A stretch of DNA of 47,372 nt from Deltaproteobacteria bacterium (lineage in GTDB: Bacteria > Desulfobacterota > DSM-4660 > Desulfatiglandales > HGW-15), in the NCBI GenBank assembly GCA_016930795.1, contig JAFGFY010000168.1, forward strand, positions 1 to 47,372, in the 5' to 3' direction. Shown here piece by piece: positions 8,652-17,303 of the stretch. Every line of letters starts with the position of its first letter. Positions within the stretch are counted from its first letter, which is position 1. The notes under the pieces were generated by a model, which saw nothing but the letters and a program-made list of their open reading frames with translations, did not search any database and was not told where the DNA came from. The position numbers were made by a program, and so were the translations under genes.

Positions 8652-11600
8652 TCACTCGGTTTCTTTTGCCATCCAAGACTCTTGGGCTGCGGTTGCTATG
8701 AAGCACCCGCTTCCACCACTGCCACTCCCCCCAGTCTGTTCTATGCGTGCCGTAGATGCACCCTGCTCCATCTCAAAATTTACCCAACTCACATCACCCC
8801 CATAAACCGTGACGTTTATGAGGGTCTCATTTGCGTAGTTATCTTTGATGGCGGTCAATTCATAAACCCCGGCCGGGTTGACCATCATGTATTCGCCGTT
8901 CACACAGTTGGTTTTGATACCCAGATCGCTAAAGATTGTCGCATGATCAATAGGCATTCCTGTCTCTGCATCGATCACCTGTCCGGCGATAACACCGGTT
9001 CCCGTGCATTGTAATAGTCCGGCTTGGGTGGCCGCATAGAGTGATGAGGTCGAAATCGCGTGCACTGACAAGACAGGTTTTCCGAGATTCAGCCAATTCG
9101 AGCCTCGATTGGGAGAGACGTAAACTCCCGCCTGAGTCGTGGCGGCATAGATGATATTCGTGTTTTTCGTATGAAACTCCAGGTCCGTTACGGCATTCCA
9201 GGTAGCCCCAGGTTCTTTGAGTGTGCTCCAGGAATGGCCGTCATAGTGAAAGATGCCTCCATAATCTCCTCCCATAAAGATGTTCTCTTCGGAAGTCCCC
9301 CAGATGCACTGGAATGACTCTTTGGTCCCAAGGATCGTTTGGTTCCATACGCTGCCATTGTAGTTGAGAATTATACCGTTGACCCCGACAGCAACAATAT
9401 GGGTCTCCGAAGTCCCCCAGACATCATGCAGCCATCTTGTCGTATCACTGATCATAGCAGACCAGTCACTGCCATCATAGTGGAGAATGGTGCCGTTCCC
9501 GCCTGCAGTAAAGATGTTGGTTCCTGAAGTTCCCCATATTCCATCCAGTTCTTCTGTTGTACCGCTCGCCATGGGAGACCAGTCATTGCCTTCATAGTGG
9601 AGAATGGTGCCGTTTTCGCCCACGGCGAAGATGTTGGTTCCCGAAGATCCCCATATTCCCCATAGATTTTCTGTTGTATTGCTCGCCATGGGAGACCAGT
9701 CATTACCGTCATAATGAAGAATCGTGCCGTTATATCCCACGGCAAAAATATTAGTCCGTGAATCACCCCATATATTGAGCAAGTGTTCTGTTGTATTGCT
9801 CGCCATGGAAGACCAGTCATTACCGTCATAACGAAGAATCCTACCATTAAAGCCCACGGCAAAGATATTGGTTCCATTGACACCCCAAACGCCGCGAAGG
9901 ATATCTTCTGTTCCACTGGGCATTTGGGTCCAACGATCACCATTATACTGATGGATCCTGCCATCAGAGCCTACAGCAAAGACATCCGTTGCGGAAGACC
10001 CCCAAATCGAGTACAGTGCCCTCCTCAACTCTGGGATACCTCTGAAGGAAGTATCCCATGTGATCCCACCATCCGTGCTTCTGTATACCGGATTTTCCGT
10101 ACCACCGCTGTACCCGCAACCGGCATACATGATGTCCGGATCTGCGGGATCGATGAGCAGATCATTGACAATCACATTCTGGGCACTCAGTGAGTTTCTG
10201 GTCCATGTCATTCCCCTATCCTCGCTCTCCCAGAGATCTCCATCTATCTTTGGTGCCCAATAATTCCCGCCCCCTGCAAAAACATGTTGAGGGTTGGAAG
10301 GATCGATGGCTATTGTGTTAAAACCATATGCCTCCCCGTTTTGATTTTCGCCGGTCAGCACTTCGGACAGAGAGACCCCACCATCTTCGGTCAGATAGAC
10401 AACTCCTCCGTAGCTGGCCAGGTATATGGTTTCTGTATTCAAAGGATCGATTTCTATGTCCTCTATGTATCCACCGGAAGGCAGTTGTGTATAAGACCAA
10501 CTCTGACCTCCGTCCGTTGTCTTCGCCAGGTAGCCTGAACGGAGGCCTGCATAGGAGGTAAGGCTATCCGTGGGGTGAAATCGGATGGACCTTGTTTCAT
10601 ATGCTGTAAGCCGCGACCAGTCCGCTCCTTCCTGTTTTTCGTACGTGCCGGAACCGGTCCCGACGAGGAAGTGAGACGAATCATTGGGATCGATGTCCAC
10701 ATCATATACAATGATCGCATTAATGCCGTTGTTCATAGGAGCCCAGTTTTGGCCATGGTCTTGACTCCTGAATAGACCGAGGCTAGCGTCACCACCGAAT
10801 AGGCGTTCACGATCTGTTGGATGAACGGCAAGTGCACGGAAATCGTGGTCCACAATATACGTCTCCCAGTCAGTACCGCCATTCACACTTCTTGAAATCC
10901 TTGGAAGCAAATCCCCAAAATAGGTGTTTCTCCAAGCAGCGTAAAGAACATCAGGATCTTGTGGATCAAAGGTGATGTCCCAGGCCGAATAGCAGTCATC
11001 TGAAATTACCGGCCATTGGTATTGCCAAAATGCTCCATCAAATTCGTGCCTTATCACCCCATAGCCACTTCCGGTGAAAACAACATTGGAATCATTCGGC
11101 TTCACAGCAATGGTTAGAAAGGCCCCACCCATAGGTGTCAGGGAGAAAATCTCCTCCCAGGTTTCCCCTTCGTCCTCACTCCGATAAAGTGTTCCGCCCC
11201 ATACACCAACTCCATAGGAGTTTGTAACAGCCCATATGATGCGGCTTTCTTGCGGATCAATGGCCAAGGACACCACCGCGAAATCAAAATTATTTCCTTG
11301 ATTCATTTTTGTCCACGAGACACCACCATCGTCCGTCCTGTAAATGCCGCCTGATTCATAGGTATTCCAAGGGCCTCCTGTCCCCACATACGCTTTTCCG
11401 TCATCATTCGGGTCCACAGCGAGAGACATGCAGTACCGAAAATTGTCAGTCGTGCCCCCACAGCCCGTGCAATCCCTCTGCATACTGCTGTTCCGGATAT
11501 GAAGCCAGGTCTGTCCACCATCTGTGCTTTTCCCAACCCAGAAATTATGAGCGACCCAGACCGCATTAGGGTTGCTTGGTGCAATCTCTATACTCCACAC

Positions 11601-11885
11601 GGCGTGATCCTTAAATGTGTCTTCTCCTTCAAAGACATTCTCCGTCTCTACGGCTTGCCAGTGGGCCCCTCCGTCTGTGGTCACAAAAAGTCCATCCCCC
11701 ATGTGGGTTCCGGCAAACATCTTGTCAGGATTGGAACGATCGATGGCGATGTCATATATGTAGCCTCCGTAAAGACTGAGGTTCTCCCAGGCTTGGACGT
11801 CTTGGGCCATGACGGATGATGGATTTGTCAATGGCACGGAAAAAGTGAGTAATGCCAAATATATAACTCGAAAAATAGGTTTCAT
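8652..11885 (-). CDS. Large secreted beta-propeller (BNR/Asp-box) protein with CFI-box-like C-terminus
   Basis: The protein has 1077 residues. The ATG follows an AAGGAG site, and a signal peptide (about 1-27) ends at Ala-Gln. Residues 30-600 hold many Asp-box/BNR motifs (S-T-D-G-G-x-T-W and variants), as in sialidase and sortilin-type propellers. Next come seven exact-length 39-residue repeats (about 625-897), a short further BNR stretch and a carboxypeptidase-regulatory-like domain (about 970-1050). The end is a Gly/Ser linker followed by CFIATAA, the start of the CFI-box type C-terminus seen on exported deltaproteobacterial proteins. The usual Tyr-Gly-Ser is Gln-Glu-Ser, and the protein stops after a few more residues. 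It is probably surface-exposed or secreted. The sequence does not reveal a ligand. The barrel gene downstream may assist export or form part of the same surface structure (inference). Confidence 0.8.
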   Translation of the reverse strand: MKPIFRVIYLALLTFSVPLTNPSSVMAQDVQAWENLSLYGGYIYDIAIDRSNPDKMFAGTHMGDGLFVTTDGGAHWQAVETENVFEGEDTFKDHAVWSIEIAPSNPNAVWVAHNFWVGKSTDGGQTWLHIRNSSMQRDCTGCGGTTDNFRYCMSLAVDPNDDGKAYVGTGGPWNTYESGGIYRTDDGGVSWTKMNQGNNFDFAVVSLAIDPQESRIIWAVTNSYGVGVWGGTLYRSEDEGETWEEIFSLTPMGGAFLTIAVKPNDSNVVFTGSGYGVIRHEFDGAFWQYQWPVISDDCYSAWDITFDPQDPDVLYAAWRNTYFGDLLPRISRSVNGGTDWETYIVDHDFRALAVHPTDRERLFGGDASLGLFRSQDHGQNWAPMNNGINAIIVYDVDIDPNDSSHFLVGTGSGTYEKQEGADWSRLTAYETRSIRFHPTDSLTSYAGLRSGYLAKTTDGGQSWSYTQLPSGGYIEDIEIDPLNTETIYLASYGGVVYLTEDGGVSLSEVLTGENQNGEAYGFNTIAIDPSNPQHVFAGGGNYWAPKIDGDLWESEDRGMTWTRNSLSAQNVIVNDLLIDPADPDIMYAGCGYSGGTENPVYRSTDGGITWDTSFRGIPELRRALYSIWGSSATDVFAVGSDGRIHQYNGDRWTQMPSGTEDILRGVWGVNGTNIFAVGFNGRILRYDGNDWSSMASNTTEHLLNIWGDSRTNIFAVGYNGTILHYDGNDWSPMASNTTENLWGIWGSSGTNIFAVGENGTILHYEGNDWSPMASGTTEELDGIWGTSGTNIFTAGGNGTILHYDGSDWSAMISDTTRWLHDVWGTSETHIVAVGVNGIILNYNGSVWNQTILGTKESFQCIWGTSEENIFMGGDYGGIFHYDGHSWSTLKEPGATWNAVTDLEFHTKNTNIIYAATTQAGVYVSPNRGSNWLNLGKPVLSVHAISTSSLYAATQAGLLQCTGTGVIAGQVIDAETGMPIDHATIFSDLGIKTNCVNGEYMMVNPAGVYELTAIKDNYANETLINVTVYGGDVSWVNFEMEQGASTARIEQTGGSGSGGSGCFIATAAQESWMAKETE
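9195..10013 (-). repeat. Seven tandem 117-bp repeats encoding a 39-residue propeller blade
   Basis: Within the propeller gene seven consecutive units are each exactly 39 codons long, with the pattern x-x-I-W-G-x-x-x-T-N-I-F-A-V-G, then N-G-x-I-L-H-Y-x-G-x-x-W. The middle units (about 9430-9780) are almost identical at DNA level, and the outer ones have diverged. Seven units are enough to close one seven-bladed propeller. The near-identity in the centre suggests recent duplication or gene conversion. Confidence 0.9.
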
Positions 11886-12739
11886 GTTACACTCCTTTTA
11901 CAGACAGAACACCTTACAGCAGAAATTCCCAAGCGCAAATTGAACCGCAAGAGTTGCTTTCATGTTGATTTTGAAAGATCATTCTTGCTCCCAAGTAATA
12001 GCTCTTTTTGGAGATCTCATAGATTTGAAGGAAAAAACAAAAATGTGGCATGCAAACTCTTTCTTCCGCTCCCGCAAAGAATGAGATAAATCCTCTTTAC
12101 TGGTGAAAGAAATTGAAGATTTGGTTTCAAGTTACTTGGTTAATGAGCACATTCGCCCAAAAAAACCTCGCATAGATGGAAAAAATAACTGAATAGATTT
12201 TCCTGATGAACAGAAAAGATACAACAAACTGACGCTCCCCGCGGCAAGCCGCGGGGAATCTTCCAAATGTAAGGATCTTTCTATTATTGTAATTCGCCCG
12301 CTAACCCCGTAGAAAGCTACAAGGAATGCGCTCGCTGTGCATTTTCAATATAAAAACAACTAGATATAATAAGATATGAACAAAAATCTCATATACTGTA
12401 AAGCATGTCAAGAATAACCAGACCTTGCGATTGTCATTTCTTGGCTTAATTTATTCGTACTTGTCCTGGTTATATCTTTACTAACATAATTACAAAAATT
12501 GGTTTTCATTCTTTTGACTCAAAAAGAATCTAAACCTCATGGGAGAAAAAGGGACTACCTATATATCCCCTTTCCCTATTCTTTGATATTGTTTATGATG
12601 GTTTCGTTGTGTGAAATCAGCGGAATACGCCTTATTGGATGGTTGGGTGATTCCTCGTGGCCCGCACGGGGAAGGCGATGATCAGGAAGATCATCATGCT
12701 CTGTTGATTCTCTTGATGGTTTATTAGAAGGGACTGAAC
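11886..12739. other. 854-bp gene-free region with a GC-rich hairpin
   Basis: No ORF here looks like a gene. The one distinct element is a perfect hairpin at 12237-12256 (9-bp arms, AA loop) in otherwise AT-rich DNA, followed by a second semi-palindromic stretch around 12295-12345. Such paired hairpins often mark the ends of small IS200/IS605-type or MITE-like elements, but no transposase is present. The region separates divergent genes, so it should contain the promoters of the propeller gene and of the small lipoprotein gene. Confidence 0.4.
12237..12256. repeat. Perfect GC-rich inverted repeat (9-bp arms, 2-base loop)
   Basis: The arms ccccgcggc and gccgcgggg are perfect complements. The hairpin is much more GC-rich than its surroundings. 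No T-run follows on the + strand, so it is not a canonical terminator. It resembles a REP-like or IS-end hairpin. Confidence 0.55.
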
Positions 12740-13195
12740 GTGAATAAAGCATTCCTTATGTTTGTTGTGATCATCACCGCATTCCCCCATGTTGGATGCC
12801 AACAAAGACTCCGACCGGAAGAAAGAGCCATCAGACTGGTTGAAGATTCACTGGCTCTGGGAGGCGAGTTATCAGTGAAACATAGTATTGATAAGTGGCT
12901 TATAGAAAAGGGGGAGGAAGTCCGGCCCATGGGTTGGAGGGTAAACAAAAAAGACGACCAGGTGTATCTCGTTGGTTACGAATATAGAATTTTTAGCTTC
13001 CAAGAAGGCTCAGGAGAAAGCGGGTTTTTCTTTGAAGTCAATCTCGCCACTGGAGCGGTCCAAAATGTCACCCAAAGAGTGGTACGGGAAATGGGCTCTC
13101 TCGCCCCTCCACTGAGAAATGATAAAGACATCCCGGAGGAACTTCTGGATGAATGGGAGGATACCCAAAGAAGGCTTTCCGGAGGCGACCTTTAA
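12740..13195 (+). CDS. Small hypothetical lipoprotein
   Basis: This 151-residue protein starts at GTG 12740 with a GAAGGGA-type ribosome site about seven bases upstream. Residues 1-20 form a lipoprotein signal ending in Pro-His-Val-Gly-Cys, with Cys20 as the likely lipidated residue. The mature part is charged and mixed alpha/beta. A Tyr-Leu-Val-Gly-Tyr-Glu-Tyr strand and a Phe-Phe-Phe-Glu-Val-Asn strand followed by a T-G-A-V-Q-N turn resemble small PepSY-like or YpeB-like folds. No catalytic motif is visible and no family is recognised. It is a single gene between a long gene-free region and the convergent exporter operon. Confidence 0.68.
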   Translation: MNKAFLMFVVIITAFPHVGCQQRLRPEERAIRLVEDSLALGGELSVKHSIDKWLIEKGEEVRPMGWRVNKKDDQVYLVGYEYRIFSFQEGSGESGFFFEVNLATGAVQNVTQRVVREMGSLAPPLRNDKDIPEELLDEWEDTQRRLSGGDL

Positions 13196-13285
13196 CACTC
13201 CGAAATAATTTTAAAAGTCCTGCTTGCACCCCCTAGCGCAATCATGGATCGGCCTTCGGTTCTTGAGATGTGGCCTCCTAAACAA

Positions 13286-14554
13286 TCACTCATGTCTCAG
13301 GGCGATAATGGGATCCACTTCGGCGGCGCGTGCGGCGGGATACAGACCGAAAACGATGCCGATGGCGATACTGATAAATAGGGGCAGCATCACACTGAGG
13401 GGGGTCACCACCGTGGGCATACCTGCTGTAAGGGTAATCACCAGCGGGATAAAGATCCCGAGACCAAGCCCGACGATCCCTCCGAGGGTAGAGAGGACCA
13501 CCGTCTCGATAAGGAACTGGGTGATGATCTGCTTTCTCTTGGCGCCGATGGCGCGTCTGATTCCAATCTCACGGGTCCTTTCCGTCACCGAGGCCAGCAT
13601 GATATTCATGATGCCAATTCCGCCGACCAGAAGGCTGATACAGGCGATGGATCCCAGAACGATGTTGAATGTCCTCTTTGTGGCCTCCGCCTGCTTTAAA
13701 AGGGCCAGGGGAACGCTCATGGCATAGTCCTTCTTTGTATGAAACCGATCCAGCATGACCTCTATACCCTTGGCAACAGCCTCCACGTGTTCCAGATCCT
13801 CCACTTCCAGGATTACCTGGTCCAACTCCACCTGCTTCATCTCTCTGCTATCCGTACCGTCGCGGGTGGTGTCACCATAGTAGGTCTTGGCGATATTGAT
13901 CGGGATATAGGCATCCACTTCCTGGTCCGGCAGCTGTAAATCCGCAGCCTTTCCCCCTTCGCTCTTGACAATTCCGACAATCATGAAGTTATCGGTGCCG
14001 ATACGAAGATTCTCTCCGATGGTATTCTTTGTCGCCAAAAGCCTCCGAGCCCCATACTCGGTCAAAACCACCACTGCGGAATGCCCTTCAAAATCTGAAG
14101 GGGAAAGGATGCGCCCGGCAAGGAGAGGTCTTCTGACAATATCAAACCATGCCAGGGTCGTCCCCACAACGCGAATCTCCATGGATCTCTCCCCGATATG
14201 CGCCTCCTCCCTGATCAGCTTGACCGGAACCGTCTGCTTTACGGCCGGAAAAGTCCGGGCTATTCTTTCACGATCTTCGTACGTGAGGCCGTATATGCTC
14301 ATCCGGGGCCCTCGCTGATTGGTCTCTGTCTCCTCTTCCACGGATTTCATGGAGGTGATGATGATATTGTTGCTCCCCACCTTTTTGATCTGTTCAAGGG
14401 CCTCCTTGCTGGCGCCCTCTCCCACAGAGAGCATGGCTACCACACTGCCAACGCCGAATACCACCCCAAGCATGGTGAGAAAGGACCGCAGTTTATGGAG
14501 GAGCAGGTTCTCGACACCCAGAAGCACATCCCGCCAGAACTTATTATACTTCAT
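13286..14554 (-). CDS. MacB-like ABC transporter permease
   Basis: This 422-residue protein has the MacB/FtsX architecture. One membrane helix lies near the N-terminus (about 18-42). A large extracytoplasmic domain (about 45-290) follows, then three helices (about 295-410) around the conserved ERTREIGIRRAIGAKR segment; the C-terminus is AAEVDPIIALRHE, typical of the family. MacB-type permeases do not pass substrate through the membrane. They drive a periplasmic pump made with the adaptor and a TolC-like channel. Here the ATPase is a separate protein, whereas in MacB proper it is fused at the N-terminus. The start overlaps the ATPase stop by 4 bp. It is the last gene of the exporter operon. 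Confidence 0.92.
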   Translation of the reverse strand: MKYNKFWRDVLLGVENLLLHKLRSFLTMLGVVFGVGSVVAMLSVGEGASKEALEQIKKVGSNNIIITSMKSVEEETETNQRGPRMSIYGLTYEDRERIARTFPAVKQTVPVKLIREEAHIGERSMEIRVVGTTLAWFDIVRRPLLAGRILSPSDFEGHSAVVVLTEYGARRLLATKNTIGENLRIGTDNFMIVGIVKSEGGKAADLQLPDQEVDAYIPINIAKTYYGDTTRDGTDSREMKQVELDQVILEVEDLEHVEAVAKGIEVMLDRFHTKKDYAMSVPLALLKQAEATKRTFNIVLGSIACISLLVGGIGIMNIMLASVTERTREIGIRRAIGAKRKQIITQFLIETVVLSTLGGIVGLGLGIFIPLVITLTAGMPTVVTPLSVMLPLFISIAIGIVFGLYPAARAAEVDPIIALRHE

Positions 14555-15267
14555 TCAAATTCCCCCTCTAATCTCTCAATCACTCCGTCCTTCATATGAA
14601 GACGGCTCTTGGCATGTGCAGCGATGTGGTCTTCGTGGGTCACCATGATAATCGTTTTTCCCTGGTTATTGAGATCCACCAGCATTTCCAAGATCTGATC
14701 GCCTGTCGCCGTGTCGAGATTTCCCGTGGGCTCATCCGCCAGAAGGACCTGGGGATCATTAGCCAAGGCCCGAGCAATAGCGACGCGCTGCATCTGACCG
14801 CCCGAAAGCTCGGTGGGCCTGTGGTCTAACCGTTTTTCAAGACCCACACGCCGGGCAAGCTCAATGGCCCTTTCCTCGCTCTCTTTGGCCTCCCATCCCA
14901 GATAGTAGAGGGGCAGTTCGATGTTCCTTTGAACCGTCAACTGGGGAATCAGGTTGAAACTCTGAAAAATAAAGCCCAGATGCTTGAGTCGAAACTCGCT
15001 CAACGCATCGTCGTCAAGGGTCTTGACATCATGGCCCTCCAGCAGATAGCGACCCTCTGTCAAGCGATCCAGGCAGCCAATGATGTTCATCATGGTGCTC
15101 TTTCCCGAACCGCTGGGCCCCATAATAGCCCAGAAGCTTCCTTCCCTGAAGGACATACTCACACCGTCCAGGGCCCGAACCTCCTGCCCCCCCATGGGAT
15201 AGATCTTCTTCGCCTGGTCAAGTTCCACCATAATGTGATTGGAGCGAGGATTGAGATCATTGTTCAT
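14551..15267 (-). CDS. ABC transporter ATP-binding protein (MacB/LolD type)
   Basis: This 238-residue protein has all ATPase motifs: Walker A at 50-58 (GPSGSGKST), a Q-loop near FQSFNL (about 101-106), the signature LSGGQ at 154-158, Walker B with Asp178-Glu179 and an H-loop in VTHE. The subfamily marker ADEPTGNLD places it with LolD/MacB/FtsE. It forms a dimer that powers the permease encoded next in the operon. An internal Met13 is also a possible start. The ATG used here touches the stop of the adaptor gene, which fits translational coupling. Confidence 0.93.
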   Translation of the reverse strand: MNNDLNPRSNHIMVELDQAKKIYPMGGQEVRALDGVSMSFREGSFWAIMGPSGSGKSTMMNIIGCLDRLTEGRYLLEGHDVKTLDDDALSEFRLKHLGFIFQSFNLIPQLTVQRNIELPLYYLGWEAKESEERAIELARRVGLEKRLDHRPTELSGGQMQRVAIARALANDPQVLLADEPTGNLDTATGDQILEMLVDLNNQGKTIIMVTHEDHIAAHAKSRLHMKDGVIERLEGEFE

Positions 15268-17303
15268 TATTGATCCCCTCCCGGGAAATCCGAAGGGGGT
15301 TCGCCCCCTTGCCGGCCGCCGCCGGGGAATCCACCTCCCTGCTGACCACTCCTTTGCTGCCAGGCCGCGGAGAATTCGCTCTCGGTGATATAACCATCGC
15401 CATCTTTATCGATGCCGGAGAACCTGTCCGGCATGGGGAACTCCTCCTTTGACACCTTCCCGTCCTTGTCTGTATCCAACATCTCCATGGGATTTCCAAA
15501 TGGCTGACCACCGGCAGGGAATCCTCTACCTTGTGGACTACCCCCCTGCTGTTCGCCAGCAGGGAATCTCATACCTTGCTGAACGCCCCCAGGTAACCCG
15601 CTACTTCGTTGACTGCTCCCCTGTTGGTCGCCAGCAGGGAATCCCCTTCCTTGCTCATCGCCGCCGGAGAATCCACCACTGGGAGAGTCGTCGATCTGGC
15701 CAGGCATGTTCATACCCGTAGGCGTGCCCGTGCCGCCCTCAGGCGCCTCCGGTATCTCCAAATCTTCATCGTACTTGGCCGCCTCTACAGCCCCCTCTGT
15801 CAAAGGCGGGGTCAGGGAAACACGCTCCCCGACCTCAAGACCACTCACAATCCGTATCATGCTATTGTTGTCGAGACCGATCTCCACGTTTTTGGGTTCC
15901 AGCTCATCCCCGTCGACGACATAAACCGTCGGCTGTCCTCCCACACGGATGACGGCCTGAATGGGAACATAGAGGGTCTCTTTATACTGGTCCACTATGA
16001 TCTCCACCGTACAGTTCATGCCCGCACGAAGAAGGTTCATATCTCCACCATTGTCCAGTTCAATGGTGGTGTTATAGATCTTCAGGTCCGGATTCATAAA
16101 GGAACTCTGGGCATCCGGAAGGGGAGAGATCGTGACGACACGACCCGTAAAAGTCACACCAGGTAAAGCGTCAACAGTGATCTTGGCCGGAAGGCCGACT
16201 CTGACCTTATCCAGGCTGGCCTCATGGACACCGATCTCAGCATTAAATCCCGTAGAAGTGGGAAGATGGATCAGATCCTGACGTTCCCTGACCTGTTGTC
16301 CTTCATCCAGCGGTTCATCCCGATCCCAAGGTCTATGTCCGGAGGAGCTGGTGGCATAGAGGACCTGCCCGTCTGCGGGCGCATAGATCTTGGCCTTCTC
16401 AATCTGGGTTTTGATTTTTTCCAGCTTATCCTGCTGGCGTTTGTATTCGGCCTCCTTGGCCTTGAGGTTCGATTCTGCCTGGACGATATCCGCCTTGACC
16501 TTTCGCATTACGCGCTCAAGGGCCATCTTGTTCTGGTCGACATCACTTTCAAGCTGCGCCAGCTTTCTCTTCCGGGTGTAGTTCTTCAGAAGATCCAGAG
16601 CGTTTTCCGCCAGTTCAAGATCAAGCACGGTCCTCTTCTCCGAAAGCTCATCCGCCTGAAGCTCTGTCTGGGAGATGTAGGCTTCTTCATAGAGTTTTCG
16701 TGACCATTGCACCTTCTCCCTGGCACGCTCCACCTCTTCTTTTGAAATGGTGATCTTGTTTTCCGCGTCCTTAAGCTCATTGGGGTAGTCTCCCTCGAGA
16801 TACTTCTTAAGGTCCTGAATCGCGAAATCATAGTCCAACTGGGCCTTGTCCACGTCACTCTCTGCCTGGTTCTTGACCACTTCCAGGTTCTCCCGGGCGC
16901 TGATAAAAGAGGCCTCCGCATTCTGGACCTGAATCTCCTGATCGACCTTCTGATCGATGAGCTGACTGGCATCGAGTTCCACCAGGAGATCTCCCTTCTT
17001 GACCCTTGTTCCTTCATCAATGAGGAATATGATAGATGTCGTCCCTTCGACTTCGTTCTTCAGGACGATTTTTTCCCGGGCCTCTATACTCCCGGACTCT
17101 GTCACACTGATTCTCAATGGGCCTTTCTGTACTCGATAGGTAGGAATCCCGCTGAGGGCCTCATCAGAGGAAAAGATACTGGCGCCCAAGATCACGAGAA
17201 GGATGAGACCGACGATACCTATCCCCAGTCTCAAGGGGTCCCTAAAAAATTTGAGCACCTTGTCTTTGTCCAACATTTCTATGATGACATCCTTATTGAT
17301 CAT
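15267..17303 (-). CDS. HlyD/MacA-family periplasmic adaptor with C-terminal EF-hand pair
   Basis: The protein has 678 residues. The ATG is preceded by a GGAGG site. One membrane helix (about 27-47) is followed by a half-lipoyl region, a long coiled-coil hairpin (about 115-300), the second lipoyl half (YAPADGQV) and beta-barrel and membrane-proximal domains (to about 500). This is the layout of MacA-type adaptors, which join the permease to the outer-membrane channel. The extra C-terminus is unusual. A Gly/Gln/Pro-rich linker with repeated FPAG-x-QQG units (about 520-600) leads to two canonical EF-hand loops, at 610-621 (DTDKDGKVSKEE) and 632-643 (DKDGDGYITESE), and a further Gly-rich tail. 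Both loops keep all calcium-ligand positions, so the exporter may respond to periplasmic calcium (inference). Confidence 0.9.
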   Translation of the reverse strand: MINKDVIIEMLDKDKVLKFFRDPLRLGIGIVGLILLVILGASIFSSDEALSGIPTYRVQKGPLRISVTESGSIEAREKIVLKNEVEGTTSIIFLIDEGTRVKKGDLLVELDASQLIDQKVDQEIQVQNAEASFISARENLEVVKNQAESDVDKAQLDYDFAIQDLKKYLEGDYPNELKDAENKITISKEEVERAREKVQWSRKLYEEAYISQTELQADELSEKRTVLDLELAENALDLLKNYTRKRKLAQLESDVDQNKMALERVMRKVKADIVQAESNLKAKEAEYKRQQDKLEKIKTQIEKAKIYAPADGQVLYATSSSGHRPWDRDEPLDEGQQVRERQDLIHLPTSTGFNAEIGVHEASLDKVRVGLPAKITVDALPGVTFTGRVVTISPLPDAQSSFMNPDLKIYNTTIELDNGGDMNLLRAGMNCTVEIIVDQYKETLYVPIQAVIRVGGQPTVYVVDGDELEPKNVEIGLDNNSMIRIVSGLEVGERVSLTPPLTEGAVEAAKYDEDLEIPEAPEGGTGTPTGMNMPGQIDDSPSGGFSGGDEQGRGFPAGDQQGSSQRSSGLPGGVQQGMRFPAGEQQGGSPQGRGFPAGGQPFGNPMEMLDTDKDGKVSKEEFPMPDRFSGIDKDGDGYITESEFSAAWQQRSGQQGGGFPGGGRQGGEPPSDFPGGDQ

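Noticed and set aside
15609-16166. 185-codon open frame antisense to the adaptor gene
   Set aside because: It crosses the repetitive Gly/Gln-rich linker and lipoyl coding region of a clear HlyD-family gene; no independent evidence.
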